A stretch of 64,000 nucleotides of DNA from contig NZ_CP042261.1 in assembly GCF_007855645.1 (NCBI RefSeq), positions 2,127,501-2,191,500 of the forward strand, written 5' to 3'. The notes under the pieces are model-generated. The model saw only the letters and a list, made by a program, of their open reading frames with translations, was not told the origin of the DNA and did no database searches. Each line of letters opens with the position of its first letter. Positions within the stretch are counted from its first letter, which is position 1. The translations under genes and the position numbers were made by a program. Of the stretch, positions 8,645 to 17,092 are shown in pieces. The stretch is from Qingshengfaniella alkalisoli. Its GTDB lineage: Bacteria; Pseudomonadota; Alphaproteobacteria; Rhodobacterales; Rhodobacteraceae.

Positions 8645-9012
8645 GTGGGGCGCGGCAGGCGGAGAAGGTCACGGGGTCGGCCAGTCCTTCCAGATCACCG
8701 AAGGACTGAAGCTGCCCTGCCTTGTGCAGCGCCGATAGACCGACCTTCCAGGAAGAGGCGCTGGGACAGCCGGGCCAGGACGCGCACGGGCAGAAGGAAG
8801 GCAGAGCGGCAAGCGATCCAGCGTGTAGCGTCAGGTGACAGGCCGCCGCTCGGCACGATCATGTGGACATCCGTTCCGGCTTCCGGAAGGTGCGCCGCAA
8901 AGTTATGCCGCAGCGTGTGCAGCGCGCTGCCCGGATGCTTGATCCCTGCGATGTGCTTTGCCGAGCTGAAGGCGCGGTGGAGATGTCCGGCGCGCAGATC
9001 GCCCGGCGTCAA
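8645..9012 (-). pseudogene. Internally deleted tyrosine recombinase / IS91 transposase relic
   Basis: The minus strand first encodes a recombinase tail (HRAFSSAKHIAGIK, SALHTLRHNFAAHL, EAGTDV). It then passes without a break into the middle of an IS91-type transposase (HMIVPSGGLSPDATRWIAC, RVLARLSQRLFLEG). After one frameshift it continues with HKAGQLQSFGDLEG. The same two segments lie about 0.65 kb apart in the fuller element at 13.9-16.0 kb, so this copy lost everything between. The join lies at the EAGTDV/HMIV boundary. Confidence 0.7.
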
Positions 9013-9066
9013 AATGTCCGGCGCGGGTCACCGCGATCAAGGGTGCTGGCATGCGTCCATCGGCAT

Positions 9067-9486
9067 TTAACCGGGCACCATCCGTTCGAATTTCTGCACT
9101 GCGGGATCAATCGTATCCCATGCATGTCCGCGGATGCTGTATGTAAGCGCTTGCGGGTTGAATTGATCTGGGTCGTCAAGGCTGGCCGCGTGGAACGCGA
9201 TCAAGTCCGGCATTGCCGCAAATGTCAGGAAAACTGGTGTTCCGTACGTTGGGCAGAAGGCATGGGTCTTGTCATTCCCACTATCTGCGGCCACGCTCCA
9301 TTGTGACGCCCTGCCGGTAATTTTCACGTTGGCGCGCTGTGGGAAGGTCAGATAGGACCCGTGCCCGGTCCCGCTTCGCTTCTGGCAATCGGTGCATTGG
9401 CAGTGGTTCTCGAAGATGGGCTCGCTCTTGGTTTCATAGCGGATGGCGCCGGAGGCGCAGCCGCCCTGATAGGTCTTCGTGCTCAT
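9067..9486 (-). CDS. GFA-family protein with two missing Cys ligands
   Basis: A 139-residue protein of the Gfa/CENP-V fold (glutathione-dependent formaldehyde-activating-like). GGC at the N-terminus, CQCTDC (residues 29-34) and a late FCP(x)(x)GTPVF are present. The usual CxC is CAS (Ser12) and the usual CxxCG is CPTYG (Tyr81), so one Cys from each pair is gone; each is one base from a Cys codon. ATG 9486 is preceded by AGGA at good spacing; an ATG at 9501 is less likely. It sits after an ArsR/SRPBCC pair on the same strand. Confidence 0.8.
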   Translation of the reverse strand: MSTKTYQGGCASGAIRYETKSEPIFENHCQCTDCQKRSGTGHGSYLTFPQRANVKITGRASQWSVAADSGNDKTHAFCPTYGTPVFLTFAAMPDLIAFHAASLDDPDQFNPQALTYSIRGHAWDTIDPAVQKFERMVPG

Positions 9487-9522
9487 TGAGATTATCCTCA
9501 TTCCTGATGTGCCGGTGTGCGA

Positions 9523-9969
9523 TCAGAGATCTAATCCCTGACCGGTTTCGAGGAAGGACTTCATGCTCGAAAGCACTAGCGGCCAGCCCTTGCTGACGCC
9601 GTTTAGCATGCCGCTGCCGGGCTGCAGCTCGTCATGCGCGACCGTCAATTTGACCACGTCGCCTTGCGGTTCGATGTCGAAGGTGACACGGCTGTATTGG
9701 TCTGGATCGTCCTTCTGGCTTTCATTCGCCCAACTGATGACGAGCCGCCTCGGCGGGTCGCTTTCGAGGATCTCACCCACGAGATCGACGGTGCGCGCCG
9801 CATCAGTGCGAACATGCTGCCAACTGGAGCCGGGTTGCCAGTCGTTCGAGACATTCTCATGGCCCCAGTAGCGGCGGGCCAGTTCCGGCCTCGTGATCGC
9901 TTCGAACACCTTTTCGGCCGTCGTGCGGATAAAGGTGACGTAGACGAAGCTGGCTGATTTATCGGTCAT
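9523..9969 (-). CDS. SRPBCC/AHSA1-domain protein
   Basis: A 148-residue START-like (SRPBCC, Aha1-type) protein. VTFIRTTAEKVFEAITRPELARRYWG is the standard opening, a DLVGEILESDPPRRLVISW strand pair is in the middle, and NGVSKGWPLVLSSMKSFLETG is the C-terminal helix. Such proteins bind hydrophobic ligands in a helix-grip pocket; the ligand is unknown. Its start overlaps the arsR-type gene by 4 bp, a very common pairing. Confidence 0.88.
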   Translation of the reverse strand: MTDKSASFVYVTFIRTTAEKVFEAITRPELARRYWGHENVSNDWQPGSSWQHVRTDAARTVDLVGEILESDPPRRLVISWANESQKDDPDQYSRVTFDIEPQGDVVKLTVAHDELQPGSGMLNGVSKGWPLVLSSMKSFLETGQGLDL

Positions 9970-10286
9970 GTCTTCTTCCTTTCAAGTTCCTGTTTGAGGT
10001 CGTGGAGAAGGCTCAGGCGTCCTTCTTCAAACTTGCGGATCCAACGCTCGTAGACCTCGTAAAGCGGGACTGGGTTGATGAAGTGTAGTTTCTCGCGTCC
10101 GCGCCGCACCGTACTGATGAGATTGGCTTGTTCTAAAAGGCCAAGATGCTGGGTCACGGATTGGCGTTTCATGTCCATGGTCTCGCAGAGCTGTCCGAGT
10201 GTCTGACCGTTCTTCTCGCAAAGACGGTCGAGCAGCATCCTGCGCCCGGGATCGGCCAGGGCCTTGAACACCTTGTCGTCATCCAT
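9966..10286 (-). CDS. ArsR-family (HTH_20) transcriptional regulator
   Basis: A 106-residue winged-helix protein: VFKALADPGRRMLLDRL, then the recognition segment MKRQSVTQHLGLLEQANLIS and the wing RRGREKLHFINPVPL. No Cys metal site of the classic ArsR type is present, so it probably does not sense metals. It heads the operon with the SRPBCC gene, and an inverted repeat lies upstream. Confidence 0.9.
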   Translation of the reverse strand: MDDDKVFKALADPGRRMLLDRLCEKNGQTLGQLCETMDMKRQSVTQHLGLLEQANLISTVRRGREKLHFINPVPLYEVYERWIRKFEEGRLSLLHDLKQELERKKT

Positions 10287-10314
10287 CTGTGCCTCCGTAT
10301 GTGACGGGTGCCAT

Positions 10315-10366
10315 ATATGCAGGTATTTGACTGCATGTCAACATTAGCAGGTCAATACCTGCATAT
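10315..10366. promoter_or_regulatory. Inverted-repeat operator upstream of the ArsR/SRPBCC operon
   Basis: The left arm ATATGCAGGTATTTGAC (10315-10331) and the right arm GTCAATACCTGCATAT (10351-10366) are inverted copies differing by one extra T, separated by about 19 bp. They lie about 30 bp upstream of the arsR-type start and are a likely autoregulatory site. Confidence 0.6.
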
Positions 10367-10568
10367 TTACGAAGAGCGAGAGATGACCGGAGGACTGACG
10401 CTATCCGGCGATCACCGCCTACGAGGCGAATATCCGGTCTGGGAAGGGATGGACTGTTGATTTCCGCTGAGAAGTGTCCCGGTAGCCCACAATAGTTTCA
10501 CTGAGAATTGACCCATGTGGACACGTTGTCCCTGACGATTTTGGTCGGGGAGATATGGAGTGATCGGC

Positions 10569-12098
10569 ATGGGATTTTTGAGTGTTATTCGACGCTGGGC
10601 ATTGCGTGACAAAGTGCCAATCCGCGAGATTTCCCGGCGCACGGGCCTGTCTCGCAACACCATCAGAAAGTATCTTCGCGAAGGCGCTGTAGAGGCGAAG
10701 TTTAAGACGCCATCTCGGCCGAGCAAGCTGGACCCGTACGCGGACCGTCTATCTGTTTGGTTGCTGGCGCAGACGCGGAAGCCGCGCAAAGAGCGCCGTA
10801 CCGTGAAGCAAATGCATGCCGATCTGGTCAAGCTTGGCTATGACGGCTCCTATGGTCGCGTGGCGGCGTTCGCTCGGGCCTGGCAGTCGGATCGACACCG
10901 GGCAGAGCAGACGACGGGACGCGGCACATTCGTGCCCTTGGTATTCCAGCCCGGCGAAGCGTTCCAGTTCGACTGGAGCGAAGACTGGGCGAACATTGGC
11001 GGCGAGCGGATCAAGCTGCAGGTCGCTCATATCAAGCTGTCGCACAGCCGGGCCTTTTTGGTGCGAGCCTACCCGCTGCAAACCCACGAGATGCTGTTCG
11101 ACGCCCACTGGCACGCATTCCGCGTCTTCGGCGGCGTACCGGGGCGAGGCATTTACGACAATATGAAGACGGCGGTGGATCGGGTTGGCCGCAGCAAACA
11201 GCGGGACGTCAACGCACGTTTCAGGGCCATGGCCAGCCACTACGTTTTTGAGCCCGAGTTCTGTAACCCCGCCGCTGGTTGGGAGAAAGGTCAGGTCGAG
11301 AAGAACGTGCAAGATGCGCACAACCGCATGTGGCAAGTCATGCCTGTCTTCAAGGATCTGGATGAATTGAACCAATGGTTGGAGGATCGCTGTTTGGCCC
11401 TTTGGGCGGAAACGGCGCATCAGACGTTACCCGGCTCCATCGCTGACGCTTGGAACGCTGAGAAGCCTACCTTGATGGCGCTGCCACCGGCCTTTGATGG
11501 GTTTGTCGAGCACAGCAAGCGGGTATCGCCGACATGCCTCATTACCTTCGAGCGCAATCGGTACAGCGTTCCCGCCAGCTTTGCCAACCATCGTGTCAGT
11601 TTACATGTCTATCCAGATCGGCTGGTCGTCGTGGCAGAGGGCCAAACCGTATGCAGGCACCATCGGATCATCGACCGAACACATCGCAAACCGAGTAAAG
11701 TCGTTTACGATTGGCGCCACTACCTGGCTGTTGTCCAGCGCAAATCTGGCGCCTTACGCAATGGCGCACCGTTCACAGAGATGCCTGAAGCCTTCCGCCG
11801 TCTGCAGGATACCATGTTGCGCAAAGAGGGCGGTGACCGGGAGATGGTCGATATCCTGTCCTTGGTCCTGCATCATGACGAGGCCGCCGTTCTATGTGCC
11901 GTAGAACTGGCACTTGAAGCTGGCGTGCCTACCAAGACGCATATCCTGAACCTGCTCCACAGGCTGATCGACCGCAAATCAACCAATCATCCCGAGGTCG
12001 ACACACCAGATGCCCTGTCCTTGGAAACGGCGCCAAAGGCCAACGTCGACCGCTATGACGCTCTGAGACAGGCTGGAGAAAATCGCCATGCGTCATGA
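10569..12098 (+). CDS. istA: IS21-family transposase IstA
   Basis: A 509-residue DDE transposase. The N-terminal helix-turn-helix is [21 protein letters not shown]. The catalytic core shows FQFDWSED (first Asp), GIYDNMK (second Asp) and [11 protein letters not shown] (Glu), followed by a beta-rich C-terminal domain. ATG 10569 follows TGGAG; a GTG at 10560 is an alternative. It overlaps istB by 11 bp, as usual for IS21. The gene looks intact. Confidence 0.92.
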   Translation: MGFLSVIRRWALRDKVPIREISRRTGLSRNTIRKYLREGAVEAKFKTPSRPSKLDPYADRLSVWLLAQTRKPRKERRTVKQMHADLVKLGYDGSYGRVAAFARAWQSDRHRAEQTTGRGTFVPLVFQPGEAFQFDWSEDWANIGGERIKLQVAHIKLSHSRAFLVRAYPLQTHEMLFDAHWHAFRVFGGVPGRGIYDNMKTAVDRVGRSKQRDVNARFRAMASHYVFEPEFCNPAAGWEKGQVEKNVQDAHNRMWQVMPVFKDLDELNQWLEDRCLALWAETAHQTLPGSIADAWNAEKPTLMALPPAFDGFVEHSKRVSPTCLITFERNRYSVPASFANHRVSLHVYPDRLVVVAEGQTVCRHHRIIDRTHRKPSKVVYDWRHYLAVVQRKSGALRNGAPFTEMPEAFRRLQDTMLRKEGGDREMVDILSLVLHHDEAAVLCAVELALEAGVPTKTHILNLLHRLIDRKSTNHPEVDTPDALSLETAPKANVDRYDALRQAGENRHAS

Positions 12099-12879
12099 CC
12101 CTGCAGGCGCCTCAATCGTGATCATGCTACGCAGCTTAAAGCTGCATGGCATGGCGCAGGCCGTCGATGATCTGGTCGCCCAGGGCGCTCCAGCGTTCGA
12201 GGCCGCAACGCCGATGTTGTCCCAGTTGCTCAAGGCCGAGATGGCAGAACGAGAAGTGCGCTCCATCGCCTATCACACGAAGGTGGCCCGCTTTCCGTCT
12301 TACAAGGACCTCGCGGGCTTTGACTTCAAATCCAGCGAGATCAATGAAGCCACCGTCCGGCAGTTGCACCGTGGCGCGTTCATGGAAAACGCCGAGAATG
12401 TCGTCCTGATCGGCGGACCGGGCACCGGCAAAAGCCACATCGCAACGGCCATCGGCGTCCAGGCCATCGAGCATCACAGGTGCAAAGTGCGCTTCTACTC
12501 GACCGTGGAACTGGTCAACGCGCTGGAACAGGAAAAGGCGCTCGGAAAGGCCGGCAGAATGGCCGAGATGCTCACCAAGATTGACTTGGTCATTCTTGAC
12601 GAGCTCGGCTACCTGCCGTTCAGCTCATCAGGCGGCGCGTTGCTGTTCCACCTCCTGGGCAAACTATATGAGCGCACCAGTGTGATCATAACCACGAACC
12701 TCAGCTTCTCCGAATGGGCTCAGGTCTTCGGCGACGCGAAGAGGACAACAGCCCTCTTGGACCGGCTCACTCACCGCTGCCACATTCTGTAAACCGGCAA
12801 CGACAGCTACCGCTTCAAGGCCAGCTCCGAGGCCGCAAGGAAAACGCGAAAGGAGGCCCAGGCATTGACCGTCAAATAG
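12088..12879 (+). pseudogene. istB: IS21 helper ATPase IstB with premature stop
   Basis: An AAA+ helper of IstA. Walker A ([11 protein letters not shown]) and Walker B ([12 protein letters not shown]) are intact, so the ATPase core is complete. A TAA at 12790-12792 follows HRCHIL where relatives read Glu (HxxxIxETGNDSYRF). The original frame continues TGNDSYRFKASSEA to a TAG at 12877-12879. The truncated product is 234 residues and lacks the last 29. Whether it still supports transposition is unknown. Confidence 0.85.
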
Positions 12880-12953
12880 TCGCTGATACATAAACAAGCG
12901 TGGGTCAAATCTCGGTGAAAATACCGCGTCACTTCTCAGCGGAAATCAACAGT

Positions 12954-13745
12954 GGTAGGCCTTCGAAGCTGGCGTTCAGGGCCAAGCGCTTGATCTGCTC
13001 CATCAGGATTGCGCCGACTAGCCTGGGGATCGAGCTCTCGTTGGGAAAGATGCCGACGACATTGGTGCGCCGCTTGATCTCGCCGTTGAGACGCTCGATC
13101 GGGTTCATGCTGTGAAGCTTGGCGCGATGCTGGGCGGGGAATGTCATGTAGGCCAGCACATCCTCCTCGGCCGTATCCATGAGCGTGGCGAGCTTCGGCA
13201 GCTTCGGGCGCATCTGGTCCGTGACCAGCCGCCATTGGGCCTTGGCGGTGGCATGGTCCGACTGGGCGAAGGCCGTGGCGATGAAGGCCGACACCACCCT
13301 GCGGCTGCTCTTGCCGGCATGGGCCAGGGCATTGCGCCGGAAGTGGACGCGGCAGCGCTGCCAAGTCGTGGTCAGCACCCGCGCAGCCGCGGCCTTGATG
13401 CTCGTGCGCGTCACTGAGCACTAACGTCACTCCGCCGAGACCACGTCGCACGAGGTCTCGGAGGAATTCGGTCCAGAACGATGAGCAGGATCAGTAAACA
13501 GTCCGGAAGACTGTTTGCCCTGCGAATGCCTCGGAGGCCCCGATCGCCATGCCCTGAACATCGCGCCGCCTGTCGGTGTTCACACCGACAGCGATGGTGA
13601 CGGCGGCAGAGACGAGGCGCCCGCCCTGCCGCACCTTGAGATAGGTGGCATCGATCCAGAAATAGGGCCATTCGCCCTCGATCGGCCGGGTCGGGGAGGC
13701 ATCGACCCAGACCTGTCACGGGATCGCAACACCATCGGCGGGAGG
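12954..13745 (-). pseudogene. IS256-family (mutator type) transposase relic
   Basis: Minus-strand pieces of one IS256-type transposase: GEWPYFWIDATYLKVRQGG, VGVNTDRRRDVQGMAIG, LVRRGLGGVTLVLSDAHE, then in another frame TTWQRCRVHFRRNALAHAG, PAQHRAKLHSMNPIERLNG and EIKRRTNVVGIFPNE. Damage: a short insertion with an in-frame stop near 13480-13525, a frameshift near 13417 after SDAHE, loss of the N-terminus beyond about 13745, and loss of the C-terminus where the IS21 element begins. Inactive. Confidence 0.8.
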
Positions 13746-13873
13746 ACTAAGCCGCTCCGCGGCATTGGCGCTCTTGGCTGATGGTGTGCAACACCCGTAG
13801 CGGGGTGCGTTTTGCGATCTTTCTGACCTGTCTGATGATTGGGGCCTTCTCACTCATCAGACAGGAGGCTCCC

Positions 13874-14761
13874 ATGACAGAGGAGAGAGTGACCCCGCTG
13901 CGCCAGCGGATGATCGAAGACATGAACATCCGGAGTTTAGGCGAGAAGACCCAGAAGGCCCATAGTCGCAATGTGAAGCACTTCTCGGCTTTTCTCGGTC
14001 GACCCCCGGATACGGCGACACCCGAGGACCTGCGATCGTATCAGTTGAAGATGACCGAGGACGGGGTATCGGTCAGCACCTTCAACGTGCGTATCATTTC
14101 CTTGCGGTTCTTCTTCGGCGTGACCTGCGGACGCGAAGAGATGAAACGCTTCATGCAGTTCCACCGCAAGCCCCGCAAGCTGCCCATTGTGCTCAGCGTC
14201 GAGGAGGTGGCCGACTTGTTGGCCGCCGTTCCCGGACCCGGGCTCAAGTATCGCGCTGCCCTCGGCATCAGCTATGGCGCAGGGCTGCGCGCTTCGGAGG
14301 TATGCCACCTCAAGGTAACAGACATCGATAGCGATCGGATGCTGATCCATTTCGATGACGGCAAGGGCGGACGCGATCGCAAGGCGATGCTGTCGCCCAA
14401 TCTGCTGGCGTTGTTGCGCGACTATTGGTGCGAATCCCGTCCGGAGGGATGGCTGTTCCCGGGCAAACCCAAGATCAATCCGCTGTCGCCACGCCAGTTA
14501 AACCGGGCGTTCACCTCGGCCAAGCACGTGGCGGGCATAAAGAAAGCGGCAACGCTGCACACGCTCCGCCACAGCTTCGCGACCCATCTGCTTGAGGCGA
14601 ACACAGACGTGCGGGTCATTCAGGTGCTTCTCGGCCACGCCAAGCTGACGACCACTGCGCGTTATGCCCATGTGGCCACCAAGACGATCCGCAGCACTGT
14701 CAGCCCCTATGAGCAAATCAAGCTGCTGCAAGACGAGACCCTGCGACGAGGGATGCAATAG
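13874..14761 (+). CDS. Tyrosine recombinase/integrase of an IS91-type element
   Basis: A 295-residue recombinase. The N-terminal SAM-like DNA-binding domain covers about 1-95 (MTEERVTPLRQRMIEDM, TQKAHSRNVKHFSAFLG). The catalytic domain has Arg139 (GLRASEV), Lys164 (GKGGRDR), His229-Thr-Leu-Arg232 (HTLRHSF), His255 (LLGHAKL) and Tyr264 (TARYAHV), so the full R-K-HxxR-H-Y set is present. ATG 13874 is chosen because upstream codons precede the conserved start. The transposase gene begins 12 bp downstream, implying co-transcription. Confidence 0.92.
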   Translation: MTEERVTPLRQRMIEDMNIRSLGEKTQKAHSRNVKHFSAFLGRPPDTATPEDLRSYQLKMTEDGVSVSTFNVRIISLRFFFGVTCGREEMKRFMQFHRKPRKLPIVLSVEEVADLLAAVPGPGLKYRAALGISYGAGLRASEVCHLKVTDIDSDRMLIHFDDGKGGRDRKAMLSPNLLALLRDYWCESRPEGWLFPGKPKINPLSPRQLNRAFTSAKHVAGIKKAATLHTLRHSFATHLLEANTDVRVIQVLLGHAKLTTTARYAHVATKTIRSTVSPYEQIKLLQDETLRRGMQ

Positions 14762-14773
14762 CGCCCGGGACCA

Positions 14774-15973
14774 GTGGCTCGACCAAAGCTGGAGATCGCT
14801 GACATCTTTCGACGATACGGACCTGCGTGGCGGCAGGCCAATACGGGGCATGTCAGCCTTGCGCAGCTGAAGGTGATGTCAGCAATTGAAGCCTGCCGGA
14901 CTGAGGCGCTCGGCGGGCATGTGGCGGGCTGCACCAAGTGCGGCCACCATCACATCGCCTACAACAGTTGCAAGAACCGCCATTGCCCGAAGTGCCAAGG
15001 GCCAGCAGCGCGAGACTGGATGGAGGCGAGCGCGGAAGACCTGTTACCCGTGGAGTATTTCCACGTGGTCTTTACGCTACCGGCGGAGATCGCGCAAATC
15101 GCCTATTGGAACAAGAAGGCCGTCTACGGCCTGCTATTCAAGGCGTCGGCGGAAACGGTGATGACCATCGCCACCGATCCCAAACACATGGGCGCGAAGG
15201 TGGGTATGACCAACGTTCTGCACACATGGGGCTCAGCTCTGACCCATCATCCCCACGTCCATATGATTGTTCCCGGCGGCGGGCTATCGCCGGACGGCAC
15301 CAAATGGGTGGCCTGCAAGCTTGGGTTCTTCCTGCATGTGCGGGTGCTGTCGCGACTGTTCCGACGCCTGTTTCTGGAAGGGCTGATGGATCTGCACCGC
15401 GTCGGACAGCTGGCCTTCTTCGGCGATCTCAAGCGGCCGGCGCATGCAGATACCTTTGCCACCTGGCTCGCTCCGTTCCGCAAATCCGAATGGGTGGTCT
15501 ATGCCAAGCCACCCTTCGGCGGCCCGGAGGCCGTGCTCGCCTATCTGAGCCGATACACCCACCGCGTGGCGATCTCGAACCATCGCCTGATCAGCGCCGA
15601 CGCCGACACCGTGGCCTTCCGCTGGAAGGATTACCGCATCAAATCCGGCGACCGCCAAAAGGTCATGCGGCTTGCCACGCCCGAGTTCATTCGTCGCTTC
15701 CTGATCCACGTCCTGCCCGACGGCTTCCACCGCATCCGGCATTATGGCCTGCTGGCCAGCGCGACGCGCAAGGCCAACATCACAAAGATCCGTACCTTGC
15801 TGTATGTCCAGCGCCCGGATCAGGCCACCGTGTCAGAACCCGCAGCCGAGATCATCCCGCTAACCCTGCGCGAACCATGCCCCTGCTGCGGTGGACCAAT
15901 GCGCCTCATCGAGGTCTTTCGTCGCGGGCAGAAACCGATGTCGCGGGCACCTCCCAGGGAGCAGGCCGCATGA
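14774..15973 (+). CDS. IS91-family Y2 HUH transposase
   Basis: A 399-residue rolling-circle transposase. The N-terminal zinc-binding segment has CTKCGHHH and NSCKNRHCPKCQ (about 53-75). The HUH motif is HPHVH (159-163), and YLSRY at 257-261 gives the two tyrosines spaced by three residues that define the Y2 type of IS91 rather than single-Tyr ISCR. A C-terminal CPCC motif follows. Start is GTG at 14774 (MARPKLEIAD). No frameshift seen; likely active. Confidence 0.92.
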   Translation: MARPKLEIADIFRRYGPAWRQANTGHVSLAQLKVMSAIEACRTEALGGHVAGCTKCGHHHIAYNSCKNRHCPKCQGPAARDWMEASAEDLLPVEYFHVVFTLPAEIAQIAYWNKKAVYGLLFKASAETVMTIATDPKHMGAKVGMTNVLHTWGSALTHHPHVHMIVPGGGLSPDGTKWVACKLGFFLHVRVLSRLFRRLFLEGLMDLHRVGQLAFFGDLKRPAHADTFATWLAPFRKSEWVVYAKPPFGGPEAVLAYLSRYTHRVAISNHRLISADADTVAFRWKDYRIKSGDRQKVMRLATPEFIRRFLIHVLPDGFHRIRHYGLLASATRKANITKIRTLLYVQRPDQATVSEPAAEIIPLTLREPCPCCGGPMRLIEVFRRGQKPMSRAPPREQAA

Positions 15974-16465
15974 CACACCGCCTGCCATCTATCATCTTTT
16001 ACAGAATGACACCGGCTGCTCCCTGTAGACCCGGCCAGGCCGGATTGTGCCTGCCGTCACCGGTCAGGCCGCTCGGGTGCATTTGCCCCCAATCCCTCCG
16101 TGCTGTTGGAGCAATCGGGGGGCGGATCGGTCGCCAGCCACGCTATCAGCCGCAATCAGATCCAATGGTTGCCCCAAGCGTCCGCGCACTTTCCCCATAG
16201 TCCGATCCAAGACCCCCGCGGCTTCCTCCTTCCGAGGTTTGTCAACGCGGGCCGCCACCGCGGGATGGCCACCGGTGCGCCCCGGCCCGCATCAAAAAAC
16301 CTTCAGGGGAGATGCCATTTGCTGCGTCTTGGGCGAACGGCAGCGATGCGCAGATAGTGATCTTTGCAAAGTTCGTATGACGGCGCCGGGTCAATTGTGC
16401 AAGCGACCCATACCGGACCTTCGACGAAGGGCGCACGCAGGTCCGGTTGGCGGTGTAGTGAGAGA
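15974..16465. other. Non-coding stretch after the IS91-type element
   Basis: No supportable gene. It contains the 13-bp palindrome at 16031-16043, an imperfect C/G-rich stem near 16085-16125, and a minus-strand patch (LGQPLDLIAADSVAGD) faintly like the tail of a DDE transposase but too short to call. A dispersed repeat copy occupies 16339-16423. Confidence 0.4.
16339..16423 (+). repeat. Dispersed intergenic repeat, copy A
   Basis: GGCAGC(G)ATGCGCAG at 16339-16353, TTTGCAAAGT at 16363-16372 and CGGACCTTCG at 16414-16423 recur in the same order at 18638-18700. The first two blocks have identical spacing in both copies. It is not coding. Confidence 0.5.
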
Positions 16466-17092
16466 CTAGTGTAAAGTACGCCTTAGTAAATCTCCCAACG
16501 CCAGCCCTTTTTGATTAACCGAAACAGGCTGGCCACCATCAATCACGAGGTTTGGTACCCCGCGAATACCTTGCTGAGAACCTCGGCTTAGGTCCTGCTG
16601 AACAGCATCACCGAAACTGTCGGATTGCTGAAAGCTACGAGCTTCTGCCTGTTCAATACCCGCCTCCAAAGCAATACCAGCTAAAACATTCAGATCAGCA
16701 ATGTTTAGTCCTTCTGAGTGATATGCTCGGAAGATGAGTTCACGCAACATGTCCGTCTGCATGGTTCCTTTCGCGAAATGGGTAAGTCGATGCGCATCGA
16801 AGGTGTTGACGGGAAGCGCACGGTGTAAATTGAGATCGAGACCTTCATCCGTGCCGATTGAAATGATTTGCGCGATCCGCGTCTCTGCCTCTTCTACGCT
16901 TGAGTACCATCCGAGCATGGCTTCGGCAGCGGTCTGACCGGGAACATTGCTCGCTTTGCTATCAAGTTGGTAGGCGCGCCAAGTGATCTTTGGGCGGGCA
17001 TCGGGTGAAAGGTCTGCGAGCGCATTTTTCAGCCTTCGGTGGCCGATGTAGCACCAAGGACAAACAAAGTCGGAATACACTTCAATGCTCAT
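16466..17092 (-). CDS. DsbA-family (FrnE-like) thiol oxidoreductase
   Basis: A 208-residue thioredoxin-fold protein with an inserted helical domain, like FrnE/HCCA isomerase-related proteins. The active-site motif is CPWC (SDFVCPWCYIGHRRLKNAL); the late GIRGVPNLVID gives the cis-Pro, and QP is followed by QKGLALGDLLR. There is no signal peptide, so it is cytoplasmic and not a periplasmic DsbA. ATG 17092 overlaps the stop of the preceding ABM gene by 4 bp. Often seen with ABM enzymes in oxidative or quinone stress cassettes; substrate unknown. Confidence 0.85.
   Translation of the reverse strand: MSIEVYSDFVCPWCYIGHRRLKNALADLSPDARPKITWRAYQLDSKASNVPGQTAAEAMLGWYSSVEEAETRIAQIISIGTDEGLDLNLHRALPVNTFDAHRLTHFAKGTMQTDMLRELIFRAYHSEGLNIADLNVLAGIALEAGIEQAEARSFQQSDSFGDAVQQDLSRGSQQGIRGVPNLVIDGGQPVSVNQKGLALGDLLRRTLH

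Larger units (their letters stand above)
10453..12953 (+). mobile_element. IS21-family insertion sequence
   Basis: An element of about 2.5 kb bounded by perfect 24-bp inverted repeats (10453-10476 and 12930-12953; the core begins TGTTGATTTCCGC). It carries istA and istB in the usual order. Further subterminal repeats (GAGAATTGACCCA on the left, its inverse with one change on the right) fit the multiple transposase sites of IS21 ends. I cannot define a target duplication: the flanks (ggatgg, ggtagg) do not match convincingly. The right end interrupts an IS256-family relic. Confidence 0.85.
13781..16043 (+). mobile_element. IS91-type element with companion tyrosine recombinase (ends approximate)
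   Basis: Two adjacent genes, a site-specific recombinase and a Y2 HUH transposase, occupy 13874-15973. On the left a CACCC/GGGTG stem (13792-13807) and on the right a CCGGCC-A-GGCCGG palindrome (16031-16043) are possible end structures; IS91 elements lack terminal inverted repeats, so true ends cannot be fixed. A deleted relative lies at 8645-9012. Confidence 0.55.

Noticed and set aside
14938-16200. A 420-codon plus-strand frame overlapping the IS91 transposase
   Set aside because: Shifted frame of the transposase; Arg/Pro-rich, no motif, while the other frame has HUH and Y2 motifs.
16047-16469. A possible gene after the IS91-type element
   Set aside because: Cys/Pro/Arg-rich, no ribosome site, and it contains a dispersed repeat shared with another intergenic region.
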